21,523 nt of DNA from CAZPLZ01 sp964587525 (GCA_964587525.1 CAZPLZ010000035.1:1-21523); one strand, 5' to 3'; counted from the first letter of the stretch, positions 1-7,828 are shown. Notes: generated from the sequence alone by a model not told the origin. A program made the numbers and translations.

Positions 1-2
1 AT

Positions 3-365
3 CCGATCGCAGCAAGCTCGACCACCGAGCTGACCACTAAATTGCCGGCTCAACCTGTTCCTCCTGTGGGCCAGGTGTGGGCGATGAGTAGCCATGGCCG
101 GTTCCCACTGTATCCAGCTAGGGGCCACGAGGCGGTATTTCGATTCAACCTCAAGCAATCGGGCAAGGTGCGCGTCAATGTGTACAGCTTGTTATGGGAA
201 AAAGTGGCAATCGTGACAGACGGTGAGAGGGAAGCGGGGCCGCTGGAGTTGCGCTGGGATGGGCGCAACCAGCAGGGGCATGTCGTCGTCGCTGGAGTCT
301 ATCTGGTCCACTTTGAGCTTCCGGGCCAGAAGTCATTGATCAAGCGTGTACTTATCAAGAAATAA
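3..365 (+). CDS. C-terminal part of a secreted protein with a FlgD-like Ig domain (5' end outside window)
   Basis: The frame is open to the left edge of the window, so this is the 3' end of a longer gene and not a small protein starting at the TTG at 42. A proline/threonine-rich linker comes first. About 75 residues follow with the pattern of a FlgD-type Ig fold: FRFNL, then VRVNVYSL, then LRWDGRNQQG, then AGVYLVHFEL, ending in a basic strand LIKRVLIKK. Such domains, related in shape to type IX (type A) sorting domains, usually sit at the very C-terminus of exported proteins in diderm bacteria and often serve in surface attachment or sorting. The main domain and function are unknown because the N-terminal part is missing. 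The gene ends 51 bases before the barrel protein at 417, so the two may be co-transcribed. Confidence 0.75.
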   Translation, partial: PIAASSTTELTTKLPAQPVPPVGQVWAMSSHGRFPLYPARGHEAVFRFNLKQSGKVRVNVYSLLWEKVAIVTDGEREAGPLELRWDGRNQQGHVVVAGVYLVHFELPGQKSLIKRVLIKK

Positions 366-416
366 TCCACCCATGACTTGTCTGTCCGTTGTCCCTGCCG
401 CGTTCCCCCCGTGCCT

Positions 417-1397
417 ATGGAATATTCAAAGCGCTTCTTAAGTCTCGGCCTTACTCTTTTCCTTGGCATGCTTCCCCTAGCAGGGCAGGCAGCGAAGGGA
501 GCGGGGCTGGCTGGTTCACCCTTGTTGGCAAAGCCAGTCGGCGCGCGCCCGCTTGCATTGGGTGGTAGCTACGTCGCCCTGACCGATGATGCGCTGGCCG
601 GCTTGTGGAACCCTGGAGGTTTGGCCTACCTGAGCAGTGCTGAGGCCAGCCTGACGTATCAGCGCGAGCCAGGGGAGGTCACCTATGCTTACTTGATCTA
701 CGGTCAGCCCATTCTTCCTGGGCAGAGCCTGGGGGTCAGCTTGGGGGCGCTGAAAACTGCCGATGTGGACTTCGTGGATCCCTCGGGCACTCCCGGCTCG
801 GTGCCGGGACAATCCGATTGGCTTCTCGCGGCGAGTTACGGGGCCAGCGTGATGCCTTTTTTTGGTGCGGCAGACTCCTCAAGGTTGAGCATGTCAGGGG
901 GGGTGACCCTCAAGTACCTGTACACGACTTTAGGAAGGGACACGAGCGACGGGGTGTTTTCTGTTGATGCTGGCATCATGCTGAGGTTGCCTGTGATCAT
1001 TCAGCAGTCACCATTACGTTTGGGGGCAGCCTGGCAGAACGCTGGAGCGCGGGTGAAGCTTGGGAGTGTTGTCGACCCAGTGGCAAGTCCCATTCGTTTT
1101 GGGCTCGCCCAGAGTGTGCGAGAGAGTGCGCAGACATGGACGACGTTGAGTGTGGACACCGTCAAGCTCGTGAGTCGGGAGAAGATGGAGCTACACATGG
1201 GTGCCGAGCAAATGTGGAAGCCTCGCGAGGGTGCCGGCATAGCGCTGCGCGCGGGTTACCGGTCTGGGGTTGATCTTCGTGGTGTGAATGGCGGCATCGG
1301 CGTGCTCTGGCGAAGTCTTGCGCTCGATTATTCTATCGCTCAACTGGGGAACCTGGGAATGGTGCAGCTCGTGAGTTTAGGGTACAAGCTGAACTGA
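417..1397 (+). CDS. PorV/PorQ-like outer-membrane beta-barrel protein
   Basis: The protein has 327 residues if it starts at the ATG at 417. A TTG at 378 in the same frame would add 13 residues. The ATG gives a clean signal peptide: MEYSKRF, then a hydrophobic stretch, then PLAGQA as a signal peptidase site. No Shine-Dalgarno supports either start. After the signal comes the family hallmark GARPLALGGSYVAL, followed by DDALAGLWNPGGLAYL, as in PorV/PorQ and UPF0164-type barrels. The rest is alternating amphipathic strands with many glycines and aromatics, ending in VSLGYKLN, a plausible last beta-strand. PorV is a shuttle/anchor protein in type IX secretion, but many PorV-like proteins occur in organisms without a known T9SS. 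The preceding gene ends in a FlgD/type-A-like domain, which fits a secretion or surface-anchoring role. The family call is good; the exact role is inferred. Confidence 0.75.
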   Translation: MEYSKRFLSLGLTLFLGMLPLAGQAAKGAGLAGSPLLAKPVGARPLALGGSYVALTDDALAGLWNPGGLAYLSSAEASLTYQREPGEVTYAYLIYGQPILPGQSLGVSLGALKTADVDFVDPSGTPGSVPGQSDWLLAASYGASVMPFFGAADSSRLSMSGGVTLKYLYTTLGRDTSDGVFSVDAGIMLRLPVIIQQSPLRLGAAWQNAGARVKLGSVVDPVASPIRFGLAQSVRESAQTWTTLSVDTVKLVSREKMELHMGAEQMWKPREGAGIALRAGYRSGVDLRGVNGGIGVLWRSLALDYSIAQLGNLGMVQLVSLGYKLN

Positions 1398-1418
1398 GGC
1401 CGCGGGGAGGGCTATAAT
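1389..1418 (+). promoter_or_regulatory. Candidate sigma70-type promoter for the Panacea gene
   Basis: A perfect TATAAT lies at 1413-1418, with a weak -35 (CTGAAC, 1389-1394) 18 bp upstream. The predicted transcription start is about 1425, only a few bases before the ATG at 1429. The mRNA would be leaderless or nearly so, and no Shine-Dalgarno is present. Confidence 0.5.
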
Positions 1419-1428
1419 CTAGACAGGT

Positions 1429-1974
1429 ATGGAATTCGCTTATAACGAACGCAAAGCCGCCCATGCCGCAGCTCATCTTCTGCGCCTGCATGGTGGGACA
1501 CCTAATTACACCTCCCTCATCAAGTTTCTGTATCTGGCCGATAGAAAGGCGCTGCTTGGAAGTGGGATACCGATCACCCGCTCGTCCCTGTGCTCCATGG
1601 ATCAGGGTATGGTCTTGAGTGACGTGTACGATTCCATCAGGTTTGCCGCCGAAGGGCAGCCTTGGCGACAGTTTATTTCTGCCCCCGAAGGGTATGCCGT
1701 CTCGTTGTGCGACACGACCTCCGCCCTCGATGAATTATCCGAGTACGACATTCAAGTCCTCAACGAGATCAATAGCCAGTTTGGCAACTGGACCTGGCAG
1801 AGACTTGCCAAGTACACACACGATCTTCCGGAATATGAAGACCCCAAGGGTTCATCCTTGACCATCGACCACGAGAAAATTTTGAGTAAGGAAAACGTTC
1901 CCGATGAATACATCAAGGAAATTGCGGATAACGTAGAAGCCCAGCGCATAGCGCAGCGCCTCGGACCCGCATAA
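1429..1974 (+). CDS. Panacea-domain (SocA/DUF4065) protein, possible orphan antitoxin
   Basis: The protein has 181 residues and no signal or membrane segment. The N-terminal half carries the Panacea/SocA pattern: a helix with AAHAAAHLLRLHGG, then TSLIKFLYLADRKAL, a short ITRSSLCSMDQGMVLSDVYDSI stretch split by a turn, and a second helical part from about residue 100 (LSEYDIQVLNEI). The C-terminal part has TWQRLAKYTHDLPEY. SocA is a proteolytic adaptor/antitoxin in Caulobacter, and Panacea proteins are antitoxins paired with many different toxins. Here there is no toxin-sized ORF in the 118 bases downstream or between it and the barrel gene upstream, so its partner is absent, distant, or not needed. 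It has its own TATAAT 10 bases before the start. It is unrelated in function to its neighbours. Confidence 0.8.
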   Translation: MEFAYNERKAAHAAAHLLRLHGGTPNYTSLIKFLYLADRKALLGSGIPITRSSLCSMDQGMVLSDVYDSIRFAAEGQPWRQFISAPEGYAVSLCDTTSALDELSEYDIQVLNEINSQFGNWTWQRLAKYTHDLPEYEDPKGSSLTIDHEKILSKENVPDEYIKEIADNVEAQRIAQRLGPA

Positions 1975-1978
1975 CCAA

Positions 1979-1993
1979 CGATTGCCGCAATCG
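1979..1993. promoter_or_regulatory. Short dyad CGATTG-CCG-CAATCG
   Basis: A perfect 6-bp inverted repeat with a 3-base loop lies directly after the Panacea stop codon. It has no T-tract, so it is unlikely to be a strong intrinsic terminator. It uses the same GATTG/CAATC words as the dyad at 2079-2097 before lpd, so it may be a protein-binding site. Confidence 0.3.
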
Positions 1994-2078
1994 CCTCCGC
2001 CGCCGCAACTTGGGCTTTCCTTCTTTTATCCAACCACCGAACGACTCCCGCACTTATACGTCATCCTGAGAGATCGCC

Positions 2079-2097
2079 ATCAATCGTAGTGATTGAT
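2079..2097. promoter_or_regulatory. Dyad ATCAATC-GTAGT-GATTGAT abutting the lpd start
   Basis: A perfect 7-bp inverted repeat with a 5-base loop ends one base before the lpd ATG at 2099, where a ribosome-binding site would normally be. It could be an operator or a small RNA hairpin at the start of the glycine cleavage cluster. No Shine-Dalgarno or convincing -35/-10 pair is visible in 1975-2098. Confidence 0.35.
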
Positions 2098-2098
2098 C

Positions 2099-3457
2099 AT
2101 GAAAGCTGACCTGGTCATCCTGGGTGGTGGTCCGGCGGGTTACTCCGCGGCGCTCAAGGCGGCCGAGCTGGGGGTGAAGCCGGTCTTAATCGAGCGGGGA
2201 CGGGTCGGTGGAACCTGCCTGCACTTCGGTTGCATTCCGACCAAAACGCTGCTGGCTGGGGCGGAGATGTGGAGGCGGGCTCAGCGGGGAGAAGGTTTTG
2301 GCATGGCCGCGGCCCCAAGGCGTGTGGAACTAAACGGGTTGCACCGCCGCAAGAACGCTGTGGTGAATCTGTTGGCGGAGCAGTTGGAGAAGCAGCTTCG
2401 GGCGCGGCAGGTTGCCATCGTCGCTGCCATGGGTGAACTTGTCCGGCCTGATCTTGTTTCGGTGCGGCACAACAATGGAAGCCGGGAGGAGATTCAGGCA
2501 GGTCGAGTGGTGCTGGCGACCGGTTCCACGCCCACGTTGCTTCCCGGCGTGGTTCGGGTGCCGGGCCGGGTCTATACTTCCGATGAGCTGGTAGCGGAAG
2601 AGACCTGGCCGGAATCACTCCTGATCATCGGCGGAGGGGTGGTAGGGGTGGAGTTTGCCTCGCTCCTCAGTGCCGGTGGGGTGCGGGTGACACTCATCGA
2701 GGCCCAGGGGGGACTGTTGCCTGAGGAGGACGCTGAACTTGGCCGGCGGCTAGGGGCAGCGTTGGCGGCAGGCGGGGTGGACGTGAGGGTGAACGAGGGC
2801 CTGGCGTCGCTGTCGGTTGGGAACGACGGGGTGAAGGCTGTGACCACCACTGGCGCGACCGTGGATGCGAAGGCCGTGCTGGTTGCGGTGGGCCGTGGGC
2901 CCTGTTTGGATGGTGTGGACACAAAACGGCTGGGACTGTTGCTGGAGCGTGGAGCGGTTAAGGTGGATGAGGCCATGCGAACCTCCCTCTCGGGCGTGTT
3001 TGCCGCGGGCGACGTGTCCGGCGGCCCGCAGCTTGCGCACCTGGCAGCCGCGCAGGGACGCGTGGCGACGGCGGTGGCGCTGGGCGCCGAGGAGTCTGTG
3101 GATCTCGCTACGGTGCCGCGCTGCGTGTACTCGATCCCGGAAGTTGCGGCCGTGGGGCTCACCGAGGAGCAGGTCAAGGCGCGGCGGATCAAGTACCTCA
3201 AGGGGAAGAGCGTGCTGCGCGGCAACAGCCGGGCCCAGTCCCTGGACGAAACGGAAGGCTTCGTCAAAGTTCTGGCGGAGGAGAGCAGCGGCGTCATCCT
3301 GGGGACGCATGCGATTGGGTACTGCGCCAGTGAGCTGATCATGGAAGCGACGCTGGCGGTTCATCTCAAGCTCACCGCCAAGCAGGTGAGCCGTGTGATC
3401 CACCCGCACCCAACGCTCGCCGAGGCGTTTCAGGAGGCCTGCGCTTCTCTCAAATGA
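2099..3457 (+). CDS. lpdA: Dihydrolipoamide dehydrogenase (E3 / L-protein)
   Basis: FAD enzyme that reoxidises the dihydrolipoyl arm of GcvH (and of 2-oxoacid dehydrogenases) with NAD+. It has 452 residues, full length for the family. The FAD motif GGGPAGYSAA lies near residue 10. The redox-active disulfide CLHFGC uses C40 and C45, a variant of the usual CLNxGC. The NAD motif is GGGVVGVEFAS, followed by the second FAD motif VFAAGDVSG and the C-terminal catalytic HPHPTLAEAF. The ATG at 2099 starts right at the Rossmann strand; a TTG at 2093 would add only two residues. The gene is first in the cluster lpd-gcvT-gcvH-gcvPA-gcvPB, 38 bases before gcvT, which makes it very likely the L-protein of the glycine cleavage system. 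All catalytic residues are present. Confidence 0.93.
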   Translation: MKADLVILGGGPAGYSAALKAAELGVKPVLIERGRVGGTCLHFGCIPTKTLLAGAEMWRRAQRGEGFGMAAAPRRVELNGLHRRKNAVVNLLAEQLEKQLRARQVAIVAAMGELVRPDLVSVRHNNGSREEIQAGRVVLATGSTPTLLPGVVRVPGRVYTSDELVAEETWPESLLIIGGGVVGVEFASLLSAGGVRVTLIEAQGGLLPEEDAELGRRLGAALAAGGVDVRVNEGLASLSVGNDGVKAVTTTGATVDAKAVLVAVGRGPCLDGVDTKRLGLLLERGAVKVDEAMRTSLSGVFAAGDVSGGPQLAHLAAAQGRVATAVALGAEESVDLATVPRCVYSIPEVAAVGLTEEQVKARRIKYLKGKSVLRGNSRAQSLDETEGFVKVLAEESSGVILGTHAIGYCASELIMEATLAVHLKLTAKQVSRVIHPHPTLAEAFQEACASLK

Positions 3458-3480
3458 CCCACCCATTCCCTCTCTTGAAG

Positions 3481-3486
3481 TAAAAT
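3481..3486 (+). promoter_or_regulatory. Candidate -10 box for gcvT
   Basis: TAAAAT (5 of 6 matches to consensus) ends 9 bases before the ATG at 3496, the same geometry as TATAAT before the Panacea gene. No good -35 lies 16-18 bp upstream. TTGAAG at 3475-3480 touches the box directly and cannot serve as its -35. Confidence 0.3.
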
Positions 3487-3495
3487 GTGGAACGC

Positions 3496-4617
3496 ATGAG
3501 CGTGAGCACAGACACCATACTCAAGAAGACTCCTCTGACTGAGTGGCACCGAGCCCATGGCGCCCAGCTCGTGGATTTCGCTGGCTGGGAAATGCCGGTG
3601 TCCTATACGGGGATTATCCAGGAGCATCTTGCCGTCCGGGAGCGCGCCGGGTTATTCGACATCAGCCATATGGGCCGTTTCTTCGTGCGCGGGGCTGGTG
3701 CCGAAGATTTTCTGCAGCGCATGTTGACCAACGACCTGAAGCGCCTGAAGCCGGGTCAAGGGCAGTACACGCTGGCGCTCAACGAGACGGGGGGCATCCG
3801 GGACGATCTGATTGTGTTCAGGTTGGAGGGGGAGTTCCTCGTCGTGATGAATGCCTCCAACCGCACGAAGATTCTCGATCACTTCCGTGTGCACGCGGGG
3901 AGCGAAGCTGAGATCGTTCACAAGTCCGATGAGCTGGCGATGGTGGCGTTGCAGGGACCGCGGTCCGGCGAGGTGATGGGCCAGCTGGTCCCTGAGGCCG
4001 GAGCGCTGGCGCGGTTTGCCATTCGGCGGCTTACCCTTGCAGGGAAAGAGATGTGGATTTCCCGGACTGGGTATACCGGCGAGGATGGCTTTGAGCTGTA
4101 CCCCGAGAGCCAGGATGTCGTGAAGGTATGGGAGGCGCTGCTTGAGGCTGGCGGGGGGCTGCCAGTTATCAGTTGCGGTTTGGGCGCGCGCGACGGACTG
4201 CGCCTGGAGGTGGGATACCCCCTCTACGGCCATGAGATCGATGAAACCACGACGCCCTGGGAGGCGGGCCTGGGATGGGTGGTCCGGATGGACAAGGCGA
4301 ATTTTCTGGGGCGTGCAGCGATAGCGGCCAGCAAGGAGCGCGGGTTGCAAAGACACCTGGTGGGGTTCACCTGCGCCGGGCCGGGTGTTCCGCGGCAGGG
4401 GTGCCAGTTGACCCTGAACGGAACCGTGGTGGGTGCGGTGACGAGCGGAACGTATTCACCCATGCTGAAAACCGGGATCGGCTTTGGGCTCCTTCGCGGG
4501 GCAGGTGAGCTTCGAGACCCCCTGGCCGTCGTCGTGAGAAACCGGCCGCTCCCCGTTGTGCAGGTAAAATTTCCGTTTTATACATCAGGCAGTGTACGGA
4601 TCGTCGGGAAGACATGA
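3496..4617 (+). CDS. gcvT: Glycine cleavage system T protein (aminomethyltransferase)
   Basis: Transfers the one-carbon unit from aminomethyl-lipoyl GcvH to tetrahydrofolate, giving 5,10-methylene-THF, ammonia and dihydrolipoyl-H. It has 373 residues from the ATG at 3496; a GTG at 3487 would add three. Family markers run through the protein: TPLTEWHRAHGAQLVDFAGW at the N-terminus, DISHMGRFFVRG, NETGGIRDDLIVFR with the conserved acidic residues, SRTGYTGEDGFELY, GLGARDGLRLEVGYPLYGHE and a C-terminal barrel domain ending SGSVRIVGK. No Shine-Dalgarno precedes the start; a -10-like TAAAAT ends 9 bases upstream. The stop overlaps the gcvH start by 4 bases (ATGA), so translation of the two is probably coupled. 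Confidence 0.95.
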   Translation: MSVSTDTILKKTPLTEWHRAHGAQLVDFAGWEMPVSYTGIIQEHLAVRERAGLFDISHMGRFFVRGAGAEDFLQRMLTNDLKRLKPGQGQYTLALNETGGIRDDLIVFRLEGEFLVVMNASNRTKILDHFRVHAGSEAEIVHKSDELAMVALQGPRSGEVMGQLVPEAGALARFAIRRLTLAGKEMWISRTGYTGEDGFELYPESQDVVKVWEALLEAGGGLPVISCGLGARDGLRLEVGYPLYGHEIDETTTPWEAGLGWVVRMDKANFLGRAAIAASKERGLQRHLVGFTCAGPGVPRQGCQLTLNGTVVGAVTSGTYSPMLKTGIGFGLLRGAGELRDPLAVVVRNRPLPVVQVKFPFYTSGSVRIVGKT

Positions 4618-5012
4618 ACCCGGACCTGAAATACACGACGTCGCATGAGTGGATCAGTCTGGAAGGGACCAGGGGCCGGGTGGGGATCACGGATTTTGCA
4701 GTTTCGGAGATCAAGGATATCGTCTATGCCGACTTACCAGCCGTCGGAACGGCGGTCAAGGCTTCTGAGCCATTCGGGGCCATCGAAACGGTGAAAGCGG
4801 CTTTTGATCTCTACGCTCCGGTATCTGGTACCGTCAAGGCGGTGAACGTGGAGCTCGCCCAGCACCCGGAAATCGTTTCGCAGGATCCTTACGGCAAGGG
4901 TTGGATGATCGAGATCGAGGTTGCGGACGCCGCTCAGGCACAGCGTGAGCTCGGCAATCTCTTGACGGCTGCTGCGTACGAGGAGCACTGCCGCTCGCAG
5001 CGGAAACATTAG
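4614..5012 (+). CDS. gcvH: Glycine cleavage system H protein
   Basis: Lipoyl carrier that shuttles the aminomethyl group between GcvP, GcvT and Lpd. It has 132 residues, typical for the family. The N-terminal YTTSHEWISLEG and GITDFA segments and the lipoylation site GAIETVKAAFDLYAP are clear, with K61 as the lipoyl lysine. The C-terminal NLLTAAAYEEHC helix completes the fold. The start overlaps the gcvT stop (ATGA), and gcvPA begins 2 bases after the stop. The 'AVSEIKD' stretch differs slightly from the common 'AQxxLGD' but keeps the hydrophobic pattern. Confidence 0.96.
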   Translation: MNPDLKYTTSHEWISLEGTRGRVGITDFAVSEIKDIVYADLPAVGTAVKASEPFGAIETVKAAFDLYAPVSGTVKAVNVELAQHPEIVSQDPYGKGWMIEIEVADAAQAQRELGNLLTAAAYEEHCRSQRKH

Positions 5013-5014
5013 TC

Positions 5015-6376
5015 ATGGCCTATATCCCTCATACTGAAGACGATGTGCGCGAGATGCTCAAGGTGATCGGTGTGCCATCACTTGAGGCTCTGTTTGACCG
5101 CGTCCCGAAATCCTTGAGGCTGGAAGGCCCGCTGAACCTGCCGAAGGGGCTCTCGGAAGCGGACACCGCCGAAGCGATGCGCGACCTGCTGGCTAAAAAT
5201 TCTCTGCCGCGGCTGTCGTTTGCCGGGGCTGGGGCGTACGAACACTACATTCCGGCGGCGGTGAAAGCACTTGTGAGCCGCGGCGAGTTCCTGACCGCCT
5301 ACACTCCCTACCAGCCTGAAGCGAGCCAGGGGTCGCTGCAGGCTTTCTTCGAATTCCAGACCCTCATCTGCCAGCTCACCGGGTTGTCAATCGCCAACGC
5401 GTCCTTGTACGAAGCCGGCTCCGCGCTCGCGGAAGCGGTGCTGATGGCCCACCGCGCAAACAACCGGCCGCGGGTGCTGCTTGCGCGGGGGATCCATCCG
5501 CTGTACCGGCGAGTGCTCAACACGTACGTGCAATACCTTGACGTCACGCTGGAGGACCTTCCGGAGATCAACGGCGTCGTGGACGTGTCCGGGCTTGCGG
5601 TGGGCTCTGATGTCTGTGCGGTGGTGGTGGGGCACCCGAATTTCTTCGGCTGCCTGGAGCCGGTCGCTCAGCTTGCTGAGAAAGCGAAGGCCGCTGGCGC
5701 ACTCACGATCGCATGCGTCAATCCCATTTCCCTGGGGCTGCTCAAGCCACCGGGGGAGTGGGGAGCCGATATCGCCGTGGGCGATGTCCAGCCGATGGGT
5801 GTGCCCGTAGCGTTCGGAGGACCGTACGCAGGATTTATGGCGTGCCGGAAGGATCTGGTGAGGAAACTGCCCGGGCGAATCGTCGGTATGACCGTGGACG
5901 GGAAGGGGCGCCGGGGCTTCGTGCTCACCCTTCAGGCCCGGGAGCAGCATATCCGCCGGGAAAAAGCCACCTCGAACATCTGCACGAACCAGGCGCTGAT
6001 CGCCTTGCAGTTTACGATCGCGGTCACGCTGATCGGTGGCCGCGGGCTGAAGAGTCTGGCGGAGACATGCGTGGCCCGAGCGCATGAGGCCGCGCGGCTG
6101 CTGGGCAAGGTTCCTGGCGTCGGGCTGGTGCACGGCACCCCGTTCTTCCACGAGTTTGTCCTGTCTCTGCCGGCTCCGGCGGCTTTGGTCTGCGCTGATA
6201 TGGCTGAGCACGCCGGGATCGTTCCCGGGGTGCCGCTCTCTCGGTTCTGGCCTGAGCGCTCAAGAGAATTGCTGGTCTGCGTGACAGAAACCAAGCAACG
6301 AGCCGGCCTCGAAGCGCTGGCGCAGGGGCTTAACGCATCCTTGCAGCGTGTGCGTCTGACGTCCGGGGTCGCCTGA
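5015..6376 (+). CDS. gcvPA: Glycine dehydrogenase (decarboxylating) subunit 1, N-terminal half of P protein
   Basis: Half of the PLP-dependent P protein, which decarboxylates glycine and loads the aminomethyl group on GcvH. It has 453 residues, the normal size of the split alpha subunit. Recognisable motifs are the start MAYIPHTEDDVREML, SFAGAGAYEHYIPAAV, the TAYTPYQPEASQG loop, QTLICQLTGLSIANASLYEA, GDVQPMGVPVAFGGPYAGFM and ATSNICTNQAL. The catalytic lysine is on the partner subunit, as expected for split GcvP. It lies 2 bases after gcvH and 3 bases before gcvPB. The two-gene form is common in Gram-positives, archaea and several deep-branching phyla, and differs from the fused GcvP of most proteobacteria. 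Confidence 0.95.
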   Translation: MAYIPHTEDDVREMLKVIGVPSLEALFDRVPKSLRLEGPLNLPKGLSEADTAEAMRDLLAKNSLPRLSFAGAGAYEHYIPAAVKALVSRGEFLTAYTPYQPEASQGSLQAFFEFQTLICQLTGLSIANASLYEAGSALAEAVLMAHRANNRPRVLLARGIHPLYRRVLNTYVQYLDVTLEDLPEINGVVDVSGLAVGSDVCAVVVGHPNFFGCLEPVAQLAEKAKAAGALTIACVNPISLGLLKPPGEWGADIAVGDVQPMGVPVAFGGPYAGFMACRKDLVRKLPGRIVGMTVDGKGRRGFVLTLQAREQHIRREKATSNICTNQALIALQFTIAVTLIGGRGLKSLAETCVARAHEAARLLGKVPGVGLVHGTPFFHEFVLSLPAPAALVCADMAEHAGIVPGVPLSRFWPERSRELLVCVTETKQRAGLEALAQGLNASLQRVRLTSGVA

Positions 6377-6379
6377 AAA

Positions 6380-7828
6380 GTGATTGAAGAACCGCTGATT
6401 TTTGAATTGCCTCGCGAGCAGGCAGGCGACTATCTTCCCGCTCTAGAGCGTCCCGTAGCTCTGGCTGGATCTGAGCTCCCTGCCGACGCGCTGCGGACTG
6501 AGCCGCCCCCCTTGCCGGAGGTTTCGGAGTTGGACGCCGTCCGGCACTTCACCCGGCTTTCCCAGAGGAACGCTGGCATTGACACGCATTTCTACCCGCT
6601 CGGCTCCTGTTCCATGAAATACAATCCGCGGATCAACGAGGAGATAGCGGCCAACCCATCTGCCACGGCTGTCCACCCGCTGTGGGATGAATCGCTTGTG
6701 CAGGGCGCGCTGGCGGTGCTCTGGGAAGTTGAGCGGTGGCTGGCCGAGATCTCCGGGTTCGCACGCGTCTCGCTCCAGCCTGCGGCGGGCGCACAGAGCG
6801 AGCTGGGTTCATTAATGATGATCCGGAAATACCACGCCGAGAGGGGGCGCCACCCGCGCACCGTGATCGTGCCAGACTCCTCGCACGGGACCAACCCTGC
6901 CAGCGCTGCTCTCTGCGGGTTCAAAGTCGTGACGATTACATCCAACCAGCGGGGCTGCACCGACCTGGAAAGGCTACAAGGCGCGTTGTCCTCGGACACG
7001 GCGGCGTTCATGATTACCAATCCAAACACCCTTGGGTTATTCGAAACCGAGGTGACGGAAATCGCCCGCATGGTGCACTCCGTGGGTGGGCTGGTGTACC
7101 TGGACGGTGCAAACATGAATGCCATGGTGGGCATGATGCAGCCAGCAGCCCATGGCGTGGATCTCATGCACTTCAATCTGCACAAGACATTTTCCACGCC
7201 ACACGGCGGCGGGGGACCGGGTGCCGGCTCGATAGCCTGTACTGCGGCATTGGAGCCGTACCTGCCGGCGCCTGTGATTGAACGCGAGGAGCGTGAGGGG
7301 AAGCCGGTGTTCAGGTTCAATGACGACCGGCCCCATTCGATCGGGAAACTGACCGCTTTCCACGGGAATTTCGGCCTGCTGGTCAGGGCGCTGTCGTATC
7401 TGGTCCGGAACGGGGCGGACGGACTGAAGGCTGTGTCCCAGCACGCCGTGCTGAATGCCAATTATCTTAGGGCTAAGCTCGCTACGCTCATTCCGCTCGC
7501 TTATGACGAGCCATCCATGCACGAGGTGGTGTTGCGGGGGACCCCGTTGAAGGCTAAAGGGATCCGTGCGTTGGACATCGCCAAGCGTTTGCTGGATTAT
7601 GGGTTTTATGCCCCAACGATTTACTTTCCCTTGATTGTGGATGAAGCCATCATGATCGAACCGACGGAAACAGAGAGCCGGCAGACCCTTGACACTTTCA
7701 CTAACGCCATTGCGCAGATCTTAACTGAGGACCCGGAATTGCTCTTGAGCGCTCCACACACCACACCCGTGGGACGGTTAGACGAGGTGAAGGCCGCCCG
7801 CGAGTTGAACGTGCGCTTCTCGCCTTGA
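6380..7828 (+). CDS. gcvPB: Glycine dehydrogenase (decarboxylating) subunit 2, C-terminal half of P protein
   Basis: PLP-bearing half of split P protein. It has 482 residues starting with GTG at 6380, which gives MIEEPLIFELPREQ, the standard N-terminus. Motifs include NAGIDTHFYPLGSCSMKYNP, AGAQSELGSLMMIRKYH, DSSHGTNPASAALCGF, VYLDGANMNAMVGM, and the PLP site HFNLHKTFSTPHGGGGPGAG with K269 as the cofactor lysine. The C-terminal FYAPTIYFPLIVDEAIMIEP is also typical. The stop codon shares one base with the ATG of the following exported repeat protein (TGATG). That is unusual, because the next gene is not metabolically related by sequence. Confidence 0.96.
   Translation: MIEEPLIFELPREQAGDYLPALERPVALAGSELPADALRTEPPPLPEVSELDAVRHFTRLSQRNAGIDTHFYPLGSCSMKYNPRINEEIAANPSATAVHPLWDESLVQGALAVLWEVERWLAEISGFARVSLQPAAGAQSELGSLMMIRKYHAERGRHPRTVIVPDSSHGTNPASAALCGFKVVTITSNQRGCTDLERLQGALSSDTAAFMITNPNTLGLFETEVTEIARMVHSVGGLVYLDGANMNAMVGMMQPAAHGVDLMHFNLHKTFSTPHGGGGPGAGSIACTAALEPYLPAPVIEREEREGKPVFRFNDDRPHSIGKLTAFHGNFGLLVRALSYLVRNGADGLKAVSQHAVLNANYLRAKLATLIPLAYDEPSMHEVVLRGTPLKAKGIRALDIAKRLLDYGFYAPTIYFPLIVDEAIMIEPTETESRQTLDTFTNAIAQILTEDPELLLSAPHTTPVGRLDEVKAARELNVRFSP

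Noticed and set aside
1752..2033. Minus-strand 93-codon frame as a toxin partner for the Panacea gene
   Set aside because: It lies mostly opposite the Panacea coding sequence, resembles no toxin family, and has no supporting start signal.
1975..2098. Glycine riboswitch before the glycine cleavage cluster
   Set aside because: The region is too short and lacks the conserved tandem aptamer pattern; only two small dyads are visible.
2572..3466. Long minus-strand frames opposite lpd
   Set aside because: They overlap a gene with all its catalytic motifs intact and have Ser/Pro/Thr/Arg-rich shadow composition.
3475..3486. TTGAAG plus TAAAAT as a complete promoter before gcvT
   Set aside because: The two hexamers touch each other, so they cannot be a -35/-10 pair. 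Only the -10-like word is kept as a weak candidate.
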